Assembly: GCA_005779305.1 (NCBI GenBank)
Contig: SXJR01000052.1
Location: 1-40,911 of the forward strand
DNA length: 40,911 bases
Reading direction: 5' to 3'
Source: Myxococcales bacterium
Lineage (GTDB): Bacteria; Myxococcota_A; Polyangia; Haliangiales; Haliangiaceae
Shown piece by piece: positions 26,092-35,747 of this stretch (positions are counted from its first letter, which is position 1; every line of letters begins with the position of its first letter). The notes under the pieces are model-generated. The model was not told the origin of the DNA and searched no databases. It saw nothing but the letters and a program-made list of their open reading frames with translations. The position numbers and the translations under genes are program-made.

Positions 26092-26970
26092 ATGCGATCG
26101 ATCGCCGTCGTGGTTCTGGTCACCGGTTTGCTGGCCGGCCTGCTGTCGTGCATGGCGACGCAAGGCTCTTCGGGTCGCGGCGGAGGATCCGCGCCGGCGC
26201 CGGAGGCGGCGTTCTACTGCGTCAGCGGCGGCGGCAGGTGTTACCCGAGCCGGGACGCGTGCGGGCAGTCGGGGTTCCAGATCGGGGGCGGCTGGCAGAC
26301 GTCCTGCGAGCCGAGCAACTCGGCGTGGTGCACGGGCCCGGATCGGAACCTTTGCGCGTCGAGCGAGGGCGGCTGCAACGTCGGAAACCAGTCGGGATGC
26401 CAGCTCTTCGAGGGCCCGCCGCCGCCGCCGCCGCCGCCGCACCGGCCCGACGGTCCGCCCGAGGTGCTCGCCGTGCTGGCCAGCTCGGTGCTCGATCCCG
26501 TGGCCCGGCCGCTGTTCTGCCGCTACGTCGACGGCACCCTCGACGCGGCCGGCCCGGCCCAGCTCTGCCCCGCGGCGCAGGCCGACCTCCAGCCGGCCAC
26601 GCTCGATCCCCGCTTCGCGCCCCCGCCGGACATGCGCAGCTGGTCGCTGCGCGTCCACCTCGACGAGTTCGTCGGCGATGGGATCGCGGGCTCGGTCTGC
26701 TCCGGCCCCGGCTGCATGCGGCTGTTCGAGGGCCTGGTCGAGTTGACCTGCGACGGCGGGCGGATCGGCATCCTCAGCTCCTACGAGGCCGACGGTGACA
26801 AGGGCACGGACCCGGTGGGCCCGTCGCTGGTGATCGCGCCCAGCAACCACTACCCGCTCGTCGCCGGCAGCACCTGCACCCTCGTCCTCGGCGACCGCAT
26901 CGTCGATCAGACCGGCGAGTCCATCCCGGCCGATCAGCGGAGCTACACGTTCGTGGTCACCGGCCCGTAG
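26092..26970 (+). CDS. Cys-rich lipoprotein with poly-proline hinge (hypothetical)
   Basis: A 292-residue exported protein: signal peptide with lipobox GLLSC, an N-terminal Cys-rich module (residues ~40-105: FYCVSGGGRCYPSRDACG, WQTSCEPSN, GCNVGNQSGC), a PPPPPPPP hinge encoded by a (CCG)8 tract, and a C-terminal Ig-like domain that ends GDRIVDQTGESIPADQRSYTFVV, resembling bacterial Big_5-type domains ('...D..G..l......F.t'). No enzyme motif. Probably a surface-exposed adhesion or scaffold lipoprotein. The gene is convergent with the phosphofructokinase gene, overlapping it by 14 bases. Confidence 0.65.
   Translation: MRSIAVVVLVTGLLAGLLSCMATQGSSGRGGGSAPAPEAAFYCVSGGGRCYPSRDACGQSGFQIGGGWQTSCEPSNSAWCTGPDRNLCASSEGGCNVGNQSGCQLFEGPPPPPPPPHRPDGPPEVLAVLASSVLDPVARPLFCRYVDGTLDAAGPAQLCPAAQADLQPATLDPRFAPPPDMRSWSLRVHLDEFVGDGIAGSVCSGPGCMRLFEGLVELTCDGGRIGILSSYEADGDKGTDPVGPSLVIAPSNHYPLVAGSTCTLVLGDRIVDQTGESIPADQRSYTFVVTGP
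26416..26439. repeat. (CCG)8 trinucleotide tract within the lipoprotein gene
   Basis: Eight uninterrupted CCG units encode the proline hinge. The length could vary in-frame among strains. Confidence 0.8.
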
Positions 26971-28132
26971 CGTCGTCGAGGTCGGAGGGTTCCCTCCGCA
27001 CCATGTACGCGCGCGCGACCTGGTAGTGCTCGCTGGTCACGTCGACCGCGCGGCGGCGGCCGCGGCCGGTCTCGGGATCGACGCAGTCGGCCAGCGGCAC
27101 GAAGCGGGGCGCGCCGGCCTGTGTGGTCACCACGGTGCCGCCGCCGCCGGCGACCAGGTGGCGGACCGCCGCGAAGCCGAGGTCGCGGGCGTACTCGGCC
27201 TCCATGGGCAAGGGCGTGGCGCAGCGCAGCTCGTAGCCGATGGTCTTGTTGACCACGCTGACCTTGAGGCCGCGCCGCTCCAGCCGCAGCATCACCTCGT
27301 TGCTCACCTTACGTCCGAGGTCGATCTCGGTGACCCGGATGTTGCCCTGGGCGTCGCGGTCCACGTCCTGGAGCTCCTCGACCTCGGCCGGATCGAACCG
27401 CTCGACCAACGCCTCGCTGAGCAGGGTCACGCCGTGCCCGCGGCCGAGCGCGCGCCGCTTCATGATCGAGCCCTCGACGATGTCGGCGATATCGGCCAGC
27501 CGGACCGAGCCGGGCGCGAACTCCTCGGGGATGATCGTGCAGGTCGCGCTCACCGCCTTGCCGATGCCCAGGGTCAGGTGGCCGGTCGGCCGGCCCATGG
27601 TCACCGCCAGGTACCAGCGGCCGGTGGTGCGGGCGTCCTCCATGAGGTTCTTGACCAGCTCCACGCCGACGTGGCGCGCGGTCTCGTAGCCGAGCGTGGT
27701 CACGTCATCGGGCAACGCCAGATCGTTGTCGATGGTCTTGGGCACCATCACCACCCGGATGCGGCCCTTGGACTCGCGCTCGATGGCCAGCGCGCTGCGC
27801 ATCATGTCGTCGCCGCCGATGGCCACCAGCCCGTCGATCGCCAGCTTGCGCAGGGCGTCGACGGTGTTGCGCAACAGCGCCGCGTCGCTGCCGACGTCGG
27901 TGCGGGAGGTGCGGAGCATGACGCCGCCGGCCAGGTGAACGTGCGACACCTCGTCGATCGTCATCTCGTGTTGCTCGTCGGTGTAGCGCTGCGCCAGCCA
28001 CTGGAAGCCGTCGTGGAAGCCGACCGCGACTCGGCCCAGCTTCACCGCCTCGATCACCGCGGCGGCGATCACCGCGTTGGTGCCGGGCGCGGGGCCACCG
28101 CCGACCACGATCCCGATGCGTCGCGTCGTCAT
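26957..28132 (-). CDS. 6-phosphofructokinase, PPi-type motifs (second copy)
   Basis: A 391-residue phosphofructokinase. GGGPAPGTN is the phosphoryl-donor loop. G106-G-D-D109 and P131-K-T-I-D-N-D137 carry Asp and Lys at the two positions that distinguish pyrophosphate-dependent enzymes (GGDD, PKTIDND) from ATP-dependent ones (GGDG, PGTIDND). MGRPTGHLTL and the catalytic TIDND are intact. Start ATG 28132 overlaps the stop of the upstream PFK by four bases. The two neighbours are about alike in length and motif order, a tandem pair. Reaction: fructose 6-phosphate plus PPi to fructose 1,6-bisphosphate, or another sugar phosphate. Confidence 0.85.
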   Translation of the reverse strand: MTTRRIGIVVGGGPAPGTNAVIAAAVIEAVKLGRVAVGFHDGFQWLAQRYTDEQHEMTIDEVSHVHLAGGVMLRTSRTDVGSDAALLRNTVDALRKLAIDGLVAIGGDDMMRSALAIERESKGRIRVVMVPKTIDNDLALPDDVTTLGYETARHVGVELVKNLMEDARTTGRWYLAVTMGRPTGHLTLGIGKAVSATCTIIPEEFAPGSVRLADIADIVEGSIMKRRALGRGHGVTLLSEALVERFDPAEVEELQDVDRDAQGNIRVTEIDLGRKVSNEVMLRLERRGLKVSVVNKTIGYELRCATPLPMEAEYARDLGFAAVRHLVAGGGGTVVTTQAGAPRFVPLADCVDPETGRGRRRAVDVTSEHYQVARAYMVRREPSDLDDATGR

Positions 28133-29385
28133 CGCACGGCCTCCTCGAACGGGCCGGCGAACCGGGTCCGAAGCGCCTCGCTGGTGGTCCCGCCGGCCTC
28201 GGCGAGTCGCTCGACCCAAGCCGGGTCGCGGAAGTCGTCCGGGTCGAGCCGCTCCATGTACTCGCGCGCCACCAGGTAGCTCTCCGAGCTGGGATCGACG
28301 TTGCGGACCCGGGTCCGGCCTTCGGCGGTGCGCATGGTGTCGAAGGCCATGGGGACCAGCCGGCCGCTCTGGACCGTCACCATGGCGCCCGAGCCGCCGC
28401 CGGCGAGGAAGCGGACCGCGTGGTAACCGAGATCGCGGCAGTACGCGGCATCGAAGGCGATGGGGTCGGCGCAGCGCAGCTCGTACCCGATGTCCTTGTT
28501 GGTGATGGTCAGCTTGATGCCGCGGCGCAGGAACCGGCCCTGCAACTCGACCTTCACCTTGCGCGCGAGATCGACCTCGGCCATGCGGATGTGGCCGTGG
28601 TCGTCGCGTTCGACGTCCTGGAGCTCCTCGAGCTCCTGGGGATCGAGCTTGCCGATCAGGCCCTCGGCGAGCACGGCCACGCCGTGGTGATGGCCGGCGG
28701 CCCGCCGCTTGATGATCGAGCCCTCGACGATGTCGCAGATCGCGCCGAAAGGCACCGACGGCGATCTGAACTCCTCGGCGATGAGCGTCAGCGTCGCCCC
28801 GGCGGCCTTGCCGATGCCCAGCGCGAGGTGGCCGGCCTGGCGTCCCATGGCGACGGCCACGTACCAGCGGCGCGACGAGCGTGCGTCCTCGGCCAGCGCG
28901 CGCACCGCCTCGGCGCCGACGTGGCGCGCGGTCTGGAAGCCGAAGGTCGGGATGTGGTCGGGCAGGGGCAGATCGTTGTCGATCGTCTTGGGGACGTGGG
29001 CGGTGCGGATACGCTGCCCGGTGCGGCGGTCGACGTGGCTCGACGACAGCGCGGTGTCGTCACCGCCGATCGTGACCAGGTGGGTGACACCGAGGGTGGT
29101 CAGCGTCTCCACCACGGTGGCCATCGCGGCCTCGTCCTTGGTCGGGTTGTCGCGGGCGGTGCCGAGCATCGAACCGCCGGTGAGGTGGATGCGGGACACG
29201 TCGTCGATGGCGAGCTCGCGGACGTGGCTGGTGTCGCCCTTCATCAACCAGCGGAAGCCCTCGCGGATCCCGAGCACGCGCAGACCTCGGTTGCGGGCCT
29301 CGATCGTCGCCGCCGAGATGACGGAGTTGATCCCGGGCGCTGGTCCGCCGCCCACGAGGATTCCGAGCGTACCGGTCAGGGACAT
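28129..29385 (-). CDS. 6-phosphofructokinase, PPi-type motifs (first copy)
   Basis: A 418-residue paralogue: GGGPAPGIN, G107-G-D-D110-T, P132-K-T-I-D-N-D138 and MGRQAGHLAL. The donor-site residues again predict PPi use. It is ~27 residues longer than its partner, mainly a C-terminal extension (FRDPAWVERLAEAGGTTSEALRTRF). The pair is coupled (ATGA overlap), so the two chains may form a hetero-oligomer as known for alpha/beta PPi-PFK of plants; that is inference. Start ATG 29385. Divergent from the EI24-like gene with 52 bases between the starts. Confidence 0.85.
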   Translation of the reverse strand: MSLTGTLGILVGGGPAPGINSVISAATIEARNRGLRVLGIREGFRWLMKGDTSHVRELAIDDVSRIHLTGGSMLGTARDNPTKDEAAMATVVETLTTLGVTHLVTIGGDDTALSSSHVDRRTGQRIRTAHVPKTIDNDLPLPDHIPTFGFQTARHVGAEAVRALAEDARSSRRWYVAVAMGRQAGHLALGIGKAAGATLTLIAEEFRSPSVPFGAICDIVEGSIIKRRAAGHHHGVAVLAEGLIGKLDPQELEELQDVERDDHGHIRMAEVDLARKVKVELQGRFLRRGIKLTITNKDIGYELRCADPIAFDAAYCRDLGYHAVRFLAGGGSGAMVTVQSGRLVPMAFDTMRTAEGRTRVRNVDPSSESYLVAREYMERLDPDDFRDPAWVERLAEAGGTTSEALRTRFAGPFEEAVR

Positions 29386-29437
29386 GACTGCCTCTGGGTC
29401 CCTGTATACACGCATGCGGTGCTGCTACGGTTGCACC

Positions 29438-30187
29438 GTGCAGGGCATCTCGCGCGGCGCCGGCGACCTGGCCAGCGGCTATCGCTTCCTCTCCGCCCAT
29501 CCGCGGCTGTGGGTGTGGGTGATCGCGCCGGCGCTGGTGACGCTGGTGCTCCTGGTCGCGGCGATCGCGGGCGTGCTGGCGCTGGCCAGCCCGCTGGTGG
29601 ACTGGGTGACCGGCTGGATGCCGGCTTCGATCGAACGCTGGGCCGGCGTCGTGGTCTGGCTGGTGGTGGTGGCGGCGCTGGGCTTCGCCGCCGCCCTCCT
29701 GTTCGCGACCGTGGCCGGCGTGGTCGCCGGGCCGTTCAACGAGCTGCTGTCGGCCGCGGTCGAGGCCCAGCTCACCGGCGTCCCGGCGCCGAGGTTCTCG
29801 CTGCTCGGGTTCGCACGCGACGCGCTGATCGGGCTCCTGCACGGCCTGCGCCGGCTGCTGGTGTTCGTGCTCGGCGCCGTGGCGCTGTTCGCGCTCTCGT
29901 TCATCCCGGTGGTCGGCACCATCGCCGCCATGGCGATCGGCTTCTGGCTGGCCGCGCGGGGCGCTGCCTACGACTGCTACGACGCGGTGCTCGCTCGCCG
30001 CAACCTGACGTATCAGGCCAAGCAGGCCTTCCTGGCCCGGCACCGCGGTCGCACCTTCGGCCTGGGTGCCGCCGTCGCCGGCCTCTTGCTGGTGCCCGGC
30101 GTCAACCTGGTCGCGCTCGGCCTCGGCGCCACGGGCGCAACCTTGGCCGTGCACGAGCTCGACGACGCGGCCAGGCCTCCGGTGTAG
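29438..30187 (+). CDS. EI24/CysZ-like membrane protein
   Basis: A 249-residue protein with about four to five membrane segments and the family's landmarks: an N-terminal amphipathic stretch (ISRGAGDLASGYRFL), the GPFNELLSAAVEAQL motif after the second helix, LSFIPVVGTIAAMAIGFW, and the C-terminal YQAKQAFLARHRGRTFGLG. CysZ members import sulfate; the wider EI24 family is mostly uncharacterised. GTG 29438 is preferred; ATG 29414 would add eight residues including an odd MRCCYGCT. It ends 10 bases before the Rieske gene and is probably in one unit with it. Confidence 0.8.
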   Translation: MQGISRGAGDLASGYRFLSAHPRLWVWVIAPALVTLVLLVAAIAGVLALASPLVDWVTGWMPASIERWAGVVVWLVVVAALGFAAALLFATVAGVVAGPFNELLSAAVEAQLTGVPAPRFSLLGFARDALIGLLHGLRRLLVFVLGAVALFALSFIPVVGTIAAMAIGFWLAARGAAYDCYDAVLARRNLTYQAKQAFLARHRGRTFGLGAAVAGLLLVPGVNLVALGLGATGATLAVHELDDAARPPV

Positions 30188-30197
30188 AACCGTAGCG

Positions 30198-31301
30198 ATG
30201 AGCTCCACCGACGATCGGCTGGCCCAGTTCGACGCGTCGCTGCCGCTGGCCGAGGCGTTCACGCTGCCCGGTAGCTGGTACACCGATCCGGCGATCGCGG
30301 CGCTCGAGCAGGACCGAGTCTTCGCGCGCAGCTGGCAGCTGATCGCGCGCACCGATCAGGTGGCGCGGCCCGGTGAGTTCGTCACCGCGGAGGTCGCCGG
30401 CGAGCCGATCCTGGTGATCCGGGGCAAGGACGGCGTGCTGCGCGCCTTCTTCAACGTGTGCCGCCATCACGCCGCAGCGGTCCTGACCGAGCCCGCCGGC
30501 TGCGCCGAACGGCTGCGCTGTCCGTACCACGGCTGGACCTACGCGCTCGATGGCACGCTCAAGGCCACGCCCGAGTTCGACGGCGTCCGCCACTTCGATC
30601 GCAGCCAGCACGGGCTGGTCCCGGTCCAGGTCGCGACCTGGGACCCGTTCGTGTTCGTCAACCTCGCCGCCGATCCGCCGCCGCTGATGGCGCACCTGGC
30701 GCCCATGGTCGAGCAGCTGCGGCCGCGCGCGATCGAGGGCATGCACTTCGTCGAGCGGCGCGAGTACGAGCTTGCCTGCAACTGGAAGGTCTTCGTCGAC
30801 AACTACCTCGACGGTGGCTACCACATCCCGTTCCTGCACGAGAGCCTCGACCAGGTCCTCGCCTTCAAGGAGTACACGATCGAGAACTTCGAGCGGGTGT
30901 GCCTGCAGTCGAGCCCGATCGCTCCGTCGAAGGTCGACCCGACCATCAGCGCGGTACGCAAGGGTCAGGCCCTCTACTACTGGGTCTACCCGAACTTCAT
31001 GGTCAACTCGTACGAGGGTTACCTCGACACCAACCTGGTGGTGCCGCTGGGCATCGATCGCATGAAGGTCATCTTCGACTTCTACTTCACGGACGTGAGC
31101 GAAGAACTCCGCGCGCTCAACCAGCAGAGCATGGACGTCGGGCAGCGCATCCAGGACGAGGACCACGCGATCTGCGAGTCGGTCCAGCGCGGTCTGCGCT
31201 CGCGCGCCTACCAGGCCGGCCGACTCTCGGTCCGCCGCGAGGCCGGCGAGAACCTCTTCCACCGCCTGCTCGCCGGCGACCTGGGTCAGCGGGAGCCCTG
31301 A
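30198..31301 (+). CDS. Rieske non-haem iron oxygenase, alpha subunit (choline/carnitine monooxygenase-like)
   Basis: A 367-residue oxygenase. Rieske [2Fe-2S] ligands: C88-R-H90 and C108-P-Y-H111. The catalytic iron site is D201-N...H209-x4-H214 within NWKVFVDNYLDGGYHIPFLH, closest to the choline-monooxygenase/CntA group by this segment. A third ligand Asp is likely in the C-terminal helix (QRIQDEDHA). These enzymes need a reductase; none is encoded next to it. Substrate unknown: quaternary amine or aromatic acid are the family's usual choices. ATG 30198. Confidence 0.85.
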   Translation: MSSTDDRLAQFDASLPLAEAFTLPGSWYTDPAIAALEQDRVFARSWQLIARTDQVARPGEFVTAEVAGEPILVIRGKDGVLRAFFNVCRHHAAAVLTEPAGCAERLRCPYHGWTYALDGTLKATPEFDGVRHFDRSQHGLVPVQVATWDPFVFVNLAADPPPLMAHLAPMVEQLRPRAIEGMHFVERREYELACNWKVFVDNYLDGGYHIPFLHESLDQVLAFKEYTIENFERVCLQSSPIAPSKVDPTISAVRKGQALYYWVYPNFMVNSYEGYLDTNLVVPLGIDRMKVIFDFYFTDVSEELRALNQQSMDVGQRIQDEDHAICESVQRGLRSRAYQAGRLSVRREAGENLFHRLLAGDLGQREP

Positions 31302-31349
31302 CGCTTCCAGCGCCTCCGGTGGTGGGCGGCGTGCGATACTCCCTCCCTC

Positions 31350-34300
31350 GTGTCGACCGAGTACCTCTTCGACGCCGGGGCGCGGTTCGAGATCCGTCGC
31401 GAGCTCGGGGAGGGCGGCATGGGCGCCGTGTACGAGGCGTTCGATCGCGACGTGGGCGAGCTGGTCGCGCTCAAGACCCTGCGTCACGCCGCCGGGCAGT
31501 GGCTGGCGCGCTTCAAGCAAGAGTTTCGTTCGCTCCACGACATCGCCCATCCCAACATCGTCGCCCTGGGCGAGTTCTTCGACAGCGGGTCCGAGCCGTT
31601 CTTCACCATGGAGCTGGTGCGCGGCGTGACCTTTCTCGAACACGTCCGCCCGACCCGAGGGGCCGACGTGGCCGCCACCTACGACGAGGCACGGCTGCGC
31701 GCCGCCCTCGGGCAGCTCGCCAGTGGGGTCTCGGCGCTGCACGCCGCGGGCATGGTCCATCGCGACATCAAGCCATCGAATATCCTGGTCGCGGACGACG
31801 GGCGCGTGGTCCTGCTCGACTTCGGTCTCGTGGCCGGGGCGGCCACGGCTCAAGAGTCCGTCGACGGCATGGTCGGCACCGTCGCGTACATGGCGCCCGA
31901 GCAGGCGCTCACCGGCGAGGTCACGCCTGCGGTCGACTGGTACAGCGTCGGCGTGGTGCTCTTCGAGGCGCTCACCGGCGCGCTGCCACACGACGGACAG
32001 ACCGCCTACGAGATCGTGCTGAACAAGCAACGGGACGCGGCGCCGCGGCCGCGGCAACTGGTCGACTCCGTGCCGTCCGATCTGGACGAGCTCTGCGCCG
32101 GGTTGTTGCAGCCAGACCCGCGCGACCGCCCACCGGCGCGCTCGATCCTCGATGCCATGAGCATCGCGGCGGGTCTCCCAGCCGCGGCGGCCCCGACCAC
32201 TGGCGCCGACCTGCGCGAGAGCTCGCCGTTCGTCGGCCGGGCCCACCAGCTCGCGCGGCTCCGCAGCGGTTATGACCGCAGCCGCGAGGCCGCGCTCATC
32301 TGCCTGATCGAGGGGGTCTCGGGCGTCGGCAAGAGTCAGCTGGCCGAGGAGTTCCTCAGGCGGCTGGTTCGGGACGACCCCGACGCACTGGTCCTCACCA
32401 GCCGCTGTTACGAGCGTGAGGCCGTGACCTACAAGGCCTTCGACGGTATCGCCGTCGAGCTCAGTCGCTACCTGACGCGGCTACCGTCGGCGCGAGCGGC
32501 GGCCCTGATGCCACGACGGCCCGGGCTCCTGGGGCGGCTCTTCCCGGTGCTCAAGCGGGTCGAGGCGGTCGCCGCGGCCGGGGAGGTCCCGACGGTGGCG
32601 GATCCACACCGTCAGCGGATCCGGATGTTCGCGTCGCTGCGCGAGCTGTTCCTGCGGATCACCGAGCGGCGCCGGCTGGTCTGGTACATCGACGATCTGC
32701 AGTGGACCGATGCGGACAGCCTGGTGCTGCTCCAGGAGTTGATCGCTCACGAGGACCAGCTGCCGGTGTTCATCATCGCGACGATGCGCCCCGCCGAGGA
32801 CACGCCCCGTCAGGCCCTGCTCGCCCGACTCGAGGAGCTGGCGCCCACCGAGCGGGTACTGCTCCAGGAGCTCCGCCCCGACGAGGCCCGCGCGCTCGCG
32901 GTCCTGCTCCTGCCCGGCCGCGACGCCGCGACGCTCGACGCGGTCGCGAGCGACGCCGGCGGACACCCGCTGTTCCTGCACGAGCTGGCCCGGCACACCA
33001 GCGCCGCGCATGGCGCGGCCTCGACCGGCGCGACCCTCGACGAGATGTTGACCGCGCGCATCGCCGAGCTTCCGGCTGCCGCCCAGCGACTCCTGGACGT
33101 GGTGTCCGTGTCGGGTGTACCCCTCGCGCAGGAGGTGGCGGCGATCGCGGCGGAGCAGTCGAGCGCCGAGCAGATCAGCGCGACCGCCGTCCTGCGCGCT
33201 GCGCACCTGGCTCGCACCGACGGAGTCCGCCGCTCCGATCGCATCGTCGCGTTCCATGATCGGGTTCGCGAGCACGTGGCGGCTCGCCTCGACGAGGCGA
33301 AGCGCCGGCACCTCCACGAGCGCGTGGCGCTGGCGCTCGAGCAAAGCGGCGCTGCCGAACACGATCCACGCGAGCTGGTCCGTCATGCCCGGGCCGCCGG
33401 GCGGGTCACGCTTGCCGCCGCGCGCGCGCAGTCGGCCGCTCGGCAGGCGATGACGGCGCTGGCGTTCGATCAGGCGGCTGAGTTCTTCGCGGTTGCGATC
33501 GAGCTGGGCAGCTACGACCCCGAGACCCTGCGCGGCCTGCGGATCGAGCTGGCCACCGCCCTCGTGCACGCGGGCCGGGGGCCCGAGGCCGCCACCCAGT
33601 TCCTCGCGGCCGCGGACGGCGCCGACCCGGCGGTCCGGCTCGATTGCCAGCGGCAGGCAGCCGATCAGTGGATCATCACCGGGCACCTCGAGCGAGGCAT
33701 GGCCGCGCTGCGCACCTCGCTGGCCGACATCGGCGAACCGCTGGCGGCGACTCCTCGGCGGGCCCTCGCGCGGGTGCTGTGGAACCGTGCCCGCCTGCGG
33801 CTGCGTGGCATCCGCCACGAGCGGCGCTCCGAGAGTCAGGTCCCGGTCGAGACGCTGCGCAAGCTCGACGTGCTCAAGGCGGTCGGACATGGCCTCGCCA
33901 TGGTCGACAACATCCGCGGCGCCGACTTCAACGGTCGGTTCCTGTTGCTGGCGCTCGAGACCGGCGAATCGCGTCGCCTGGTCGGCGCGCTGGCGACCGA
34001 GGTGGTGTTCCTCGCCAGCCAGGCTGGCCGCGCCGGGCGACGTGCCCGGCTGCTGTACTCGGAGCTGGTCCGGATCGCCGAGGATTGCCCGGATCACGGG
34101 TTCGCGCGCACCTGGCTGTCGCTCGCCGACGGCGCCGCCTGCTTCTTCGAGGGGCGGTTTGCGCCCGCGGTGCGGTCGCTGGAGACCGCGGAGACGGAGT
34201 CGGCGAATGCGCAGACGAGCCTGACCTACGAGCGCAATAACTCGCGCGTGTTTCGCATCCACGCGCTGCGCTTGCTGGGTGCGTTGCAGCAGCAGCACGC

Positions 34301-35012
34301 GTTGATCCGCGAGTTCGTGCGCAACGGGCGTCAGCGCGGCGATCGGTACCTGGAGACCACGCTGCGACTCCTTCAGGGGCAATCGTTGCTCGGGCGCGGC
34401 GACGTCGGCGGCGCGCGCGCGAGCCTCGAGGAGGCGACCTGGTCACCGCCCGAGCAAGGCTTCCATCTGCAGCACTGGTACGAGCTGCGAGCGCGGGTCG
34501 AGCTCGCCATCTACGAGCAGACGGCGCCGGCGGCGGTCCCCGAGCTGATGCCCCGCTTCGCCGCGCTGGATCGGTCGATGCTGTTGCGCGTGAAGCTGGT
34601 CCGGGCCGATGCCACCGCGCTCCGGGGCCGGCTCTTCTTGGCCGCGGCTGCAGCCGGCACCGACCTCGGATCCAGGCTCGATGAGGTCAGGAAGCTGGTG
34701 CGAAAGCTCGAGGGCGAGGGAACCGGGTACGCCACGGTGTACGCGCTGTTGTTGCGGGCCGGGCTCGCGGCGGTCGCCCCCGGGACCTCTCGCGAAGACG
34801 CGATCGCGCCGCTCCGCCAGGCGATCTCGGTCGCCGCGGATCACGACATGGCGCTGCACCTGGCGGCCGCCCGCGATCGGCTGGGTGGGCTGCTCGGCGG
34901 GGACGAGGGGGCCGCCCTGCGCGCCAGTGCCGCCGCGTACGTCTCCACGGAGGGCGTGGTCGCTTCGGACCTCCTGTTCGAGCTCCAGGCGCCTGGGATC
35001 GCCCGGCGCTGA
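31350..35012 (+). CDS. Multidomain Ser/Thr kinase with AAA-type ATPase and helical-repeat region
   Basis: A 1220-residue signalling protein. Kinase at ~10-270: Gly-loop [14 protein letters not shown] with K42, HRDIKPSN (137-144), DFG 157-159, MAPEQ. Then a predicted P-loop AAA/ATPase at ~290-560: [11 protein letters not shown], Walker A G-V-S-G-V-G-K328-S, Walker [11 protein letters not shown] (D448/D449), as in AAA_16/LuxR-MalT-like STAND ATPases. The remaining ~650 residues are helical repeats (TPR-like, e.g. [25 protein letters not shown]) for partner binding. This architecture is common in large-genome Myxococcota. No membrane segment, so cytoplasmic. GTG 31350 is used since it starts immediately before the kinase fold. 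Confidence 0.88.
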   Translation: MSTEYLFDAGARFEIRRELGEGGMGAVYEAFDRDVGELVALKTLRHAAGQWLARFKQEFRSLHDIAHPNIVALGEFFDSGSEPFFTMELVRGVTFLEHVRPTRGADVAATYDEARLRAALGQLASGVSALHAAGMVHRDIKPSNILVADDGRVVLLDFGLVAGAATAQESVDGMVGTVAYMAPEQALTGEVTPAVDWYSVGVVLFEALTGALPHDGQTAYEIVLNKQRDAAPRPRQLVDSVPSDLDELCAGLLQPDPRDRPPARSILDAMSIAAGLPAAAAPTTGADLRESSPFVGRAHQLARLRSGYDRSREAALICLIEGVSGVGKSQLAEEFLRRLVRDDPDALVLTSRCYEREAVTYKAFDGIAVELSRYLTRLPSARAAALMPRRPGLLGRLFPVLKRVEAVAAAGEVPTVADPHRQRIRMFASLRELFLRITERRRLVWYIDDLQWTDADSLVLLQELIAHEDQLPVFIIATMRPAEDTPRQALLARLEELAPTERVLLQELRPDEARALAVLLLPGRDAATLDAVASDAGGHPLFLHELARHTSAAHGAASTGATLDEMLTARIAELPAAAQRLLDVVSVSGVPLAQEVAAIAAEQSSAEQISATAVLRAAHLARTDGVRRSDRIVAFHDRVREHVAARLDEAKRRHLHERVALALEQSGAAEHDPRELVRHARAAGRVTLAAARAQSAARQAMTALAFDQAAEFFAVAIELGSYDPETLRGLRIELATALVHAGRGPEAATQFLAAADGADPAVRLDCQRQAADQWIITGHLERGMAALRTSLADIGEPLAATPRRALARVLWNRARLRLRGIRHERRSESQVPVETLRKLDVLKAVGHGLAMVDNIRGADFNGRFLLLALETGESRRLVGALATEVVFLASQAGRAGRRARLLYSELVRIAEDCPDHGFARTWLSLADGAACFFEGRFAPAVRSLETAETESANAQTSLTYERNNSRVFRIHALRLLGALQQQHALIREFVRNGRQRGDRYLETTLRLLQGQSLLGRGDVGGARASLEEATWSPPEQGFHLQHWYELRARVELAIYEQTAPAAVPELMPRFAALDRSMLLRVKLVRADATALRGRLFLAAAAAGTDLGSRLDEVRKLVRKLEGEGTGYATVYALLLRAGLAAVAPGTSREDAIAPLRQAISVAADHDMALHLAAARDRLGGLLGGDEGAALRASAAAYVSTEGVVASDLLFELQAPGIARR

Positions 35013-35018
35013 AGCGCC

Positions 35019-35747
35019 TCAGGTCGCCTTGGGCAGCGGCACCGAAAGCACCGGGCACATCGCGTCGCGGATGACGTGCTCGGTGCGGCTGCCGAGCAGG
35101 ACGTCGCCGAGACCGTCGTGAGCGTGGGTGGTCATGACGATCGCGCAGGCCTGGTCGGAGCGCGCGCGGGCGAGGATCGCCGCCACCACGTTGCCGCTGG
35201 CCACGTGCAGGACCTCGATCTCGGCGTGGACGCCGGCCAGCGCGGCCAGGGCCCGGGCGGCGGCCTTGCCGCGCTCGGCCTCGTCGTCGGTGCCGGCCGG
35301 GACCAGCAGGCGCCGGAGATCGATCGCTCCCGTGGACGGGTCGACGAAGCCGCGCACGTGGTTGGGCACGATCAGGGTCGGCACGGCGACGTTGCGCGCG
35401 ACCGCTTCGGCGACGCTGCCGGCCAGGAGCGCGGTCAGGCCGTGGCGGGCGTGGGTCCCCACCACCAGGAGCTGAGGATCGATCGAGCGCACGGCGTCGA
35501 TGAGGGTGTCGGCCACGTCGTCGCAGCACTCGTGGCAGATCCGCCGGTGGTCGATCGGCCGGTTCCAGCGCGCGCTCAGCGGCGCCGCATCGGGCAGGCT
35601 CGCCGCCTCGGCGGCTCCGGCGTTGCCGTGAACCGTGACCAGGCGGACACCGCTGGCGGCGGCCAGGGCCGCGGCGTGATGGAACGCGGCGACGTCGGCG
35701 CCGCTGAGGTCGGTGGTGTGGGCGATCGCCGCGGTGGTCATGGTCAC
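35019..35747 (-). CDS. Tandem universal stress protein with a CxxCC motif
   Basis: A 242-residue protein of two UspA-like domains (residues ~3-125 and ~140-240). Domain 1 ends [35 protein letters not shown]; domain 2 has [34 protein letters not shown]. Both have the G-x2-G-x9-G(S/T)-type ATP-binding region. Unusual for Usp: C71-H-E-C74-C75 in domain 1, which could bind metal or react with persulfide. GTG 35747 overlaps the MBL stop by four bases; ATG 35741 is the alternative. Last gene of the rhodanese-led unit. Confidence 0.85.
   Translation of the reverse strand: MTMTTAAIAHTTDLSGADVAAFHHAAALAAASGVRLVTVHGNAGAAEAASLPDAAPLSARWNRPIDHRRICHECCDDVADTLIDAVRSIDPQLLVVGTHARHGLTALLAGSVAEAVARNVAVPTLIVPNHVRGFVDPSTGAIDLRRLLVPAGTDDEAERGKAAARALAALAGVHAEIEVLHVASGNVVAAILARARSDQACAIVMTTHAHDGLGDVLLGSRTEHVIRDAMCPVLSVPLPKAT

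Noticed and set aside
32481-34382. 633-codon minus-strand frame
   Set aside because: Antisense to the kinase-ATPase, low-complexity composition, no motif.
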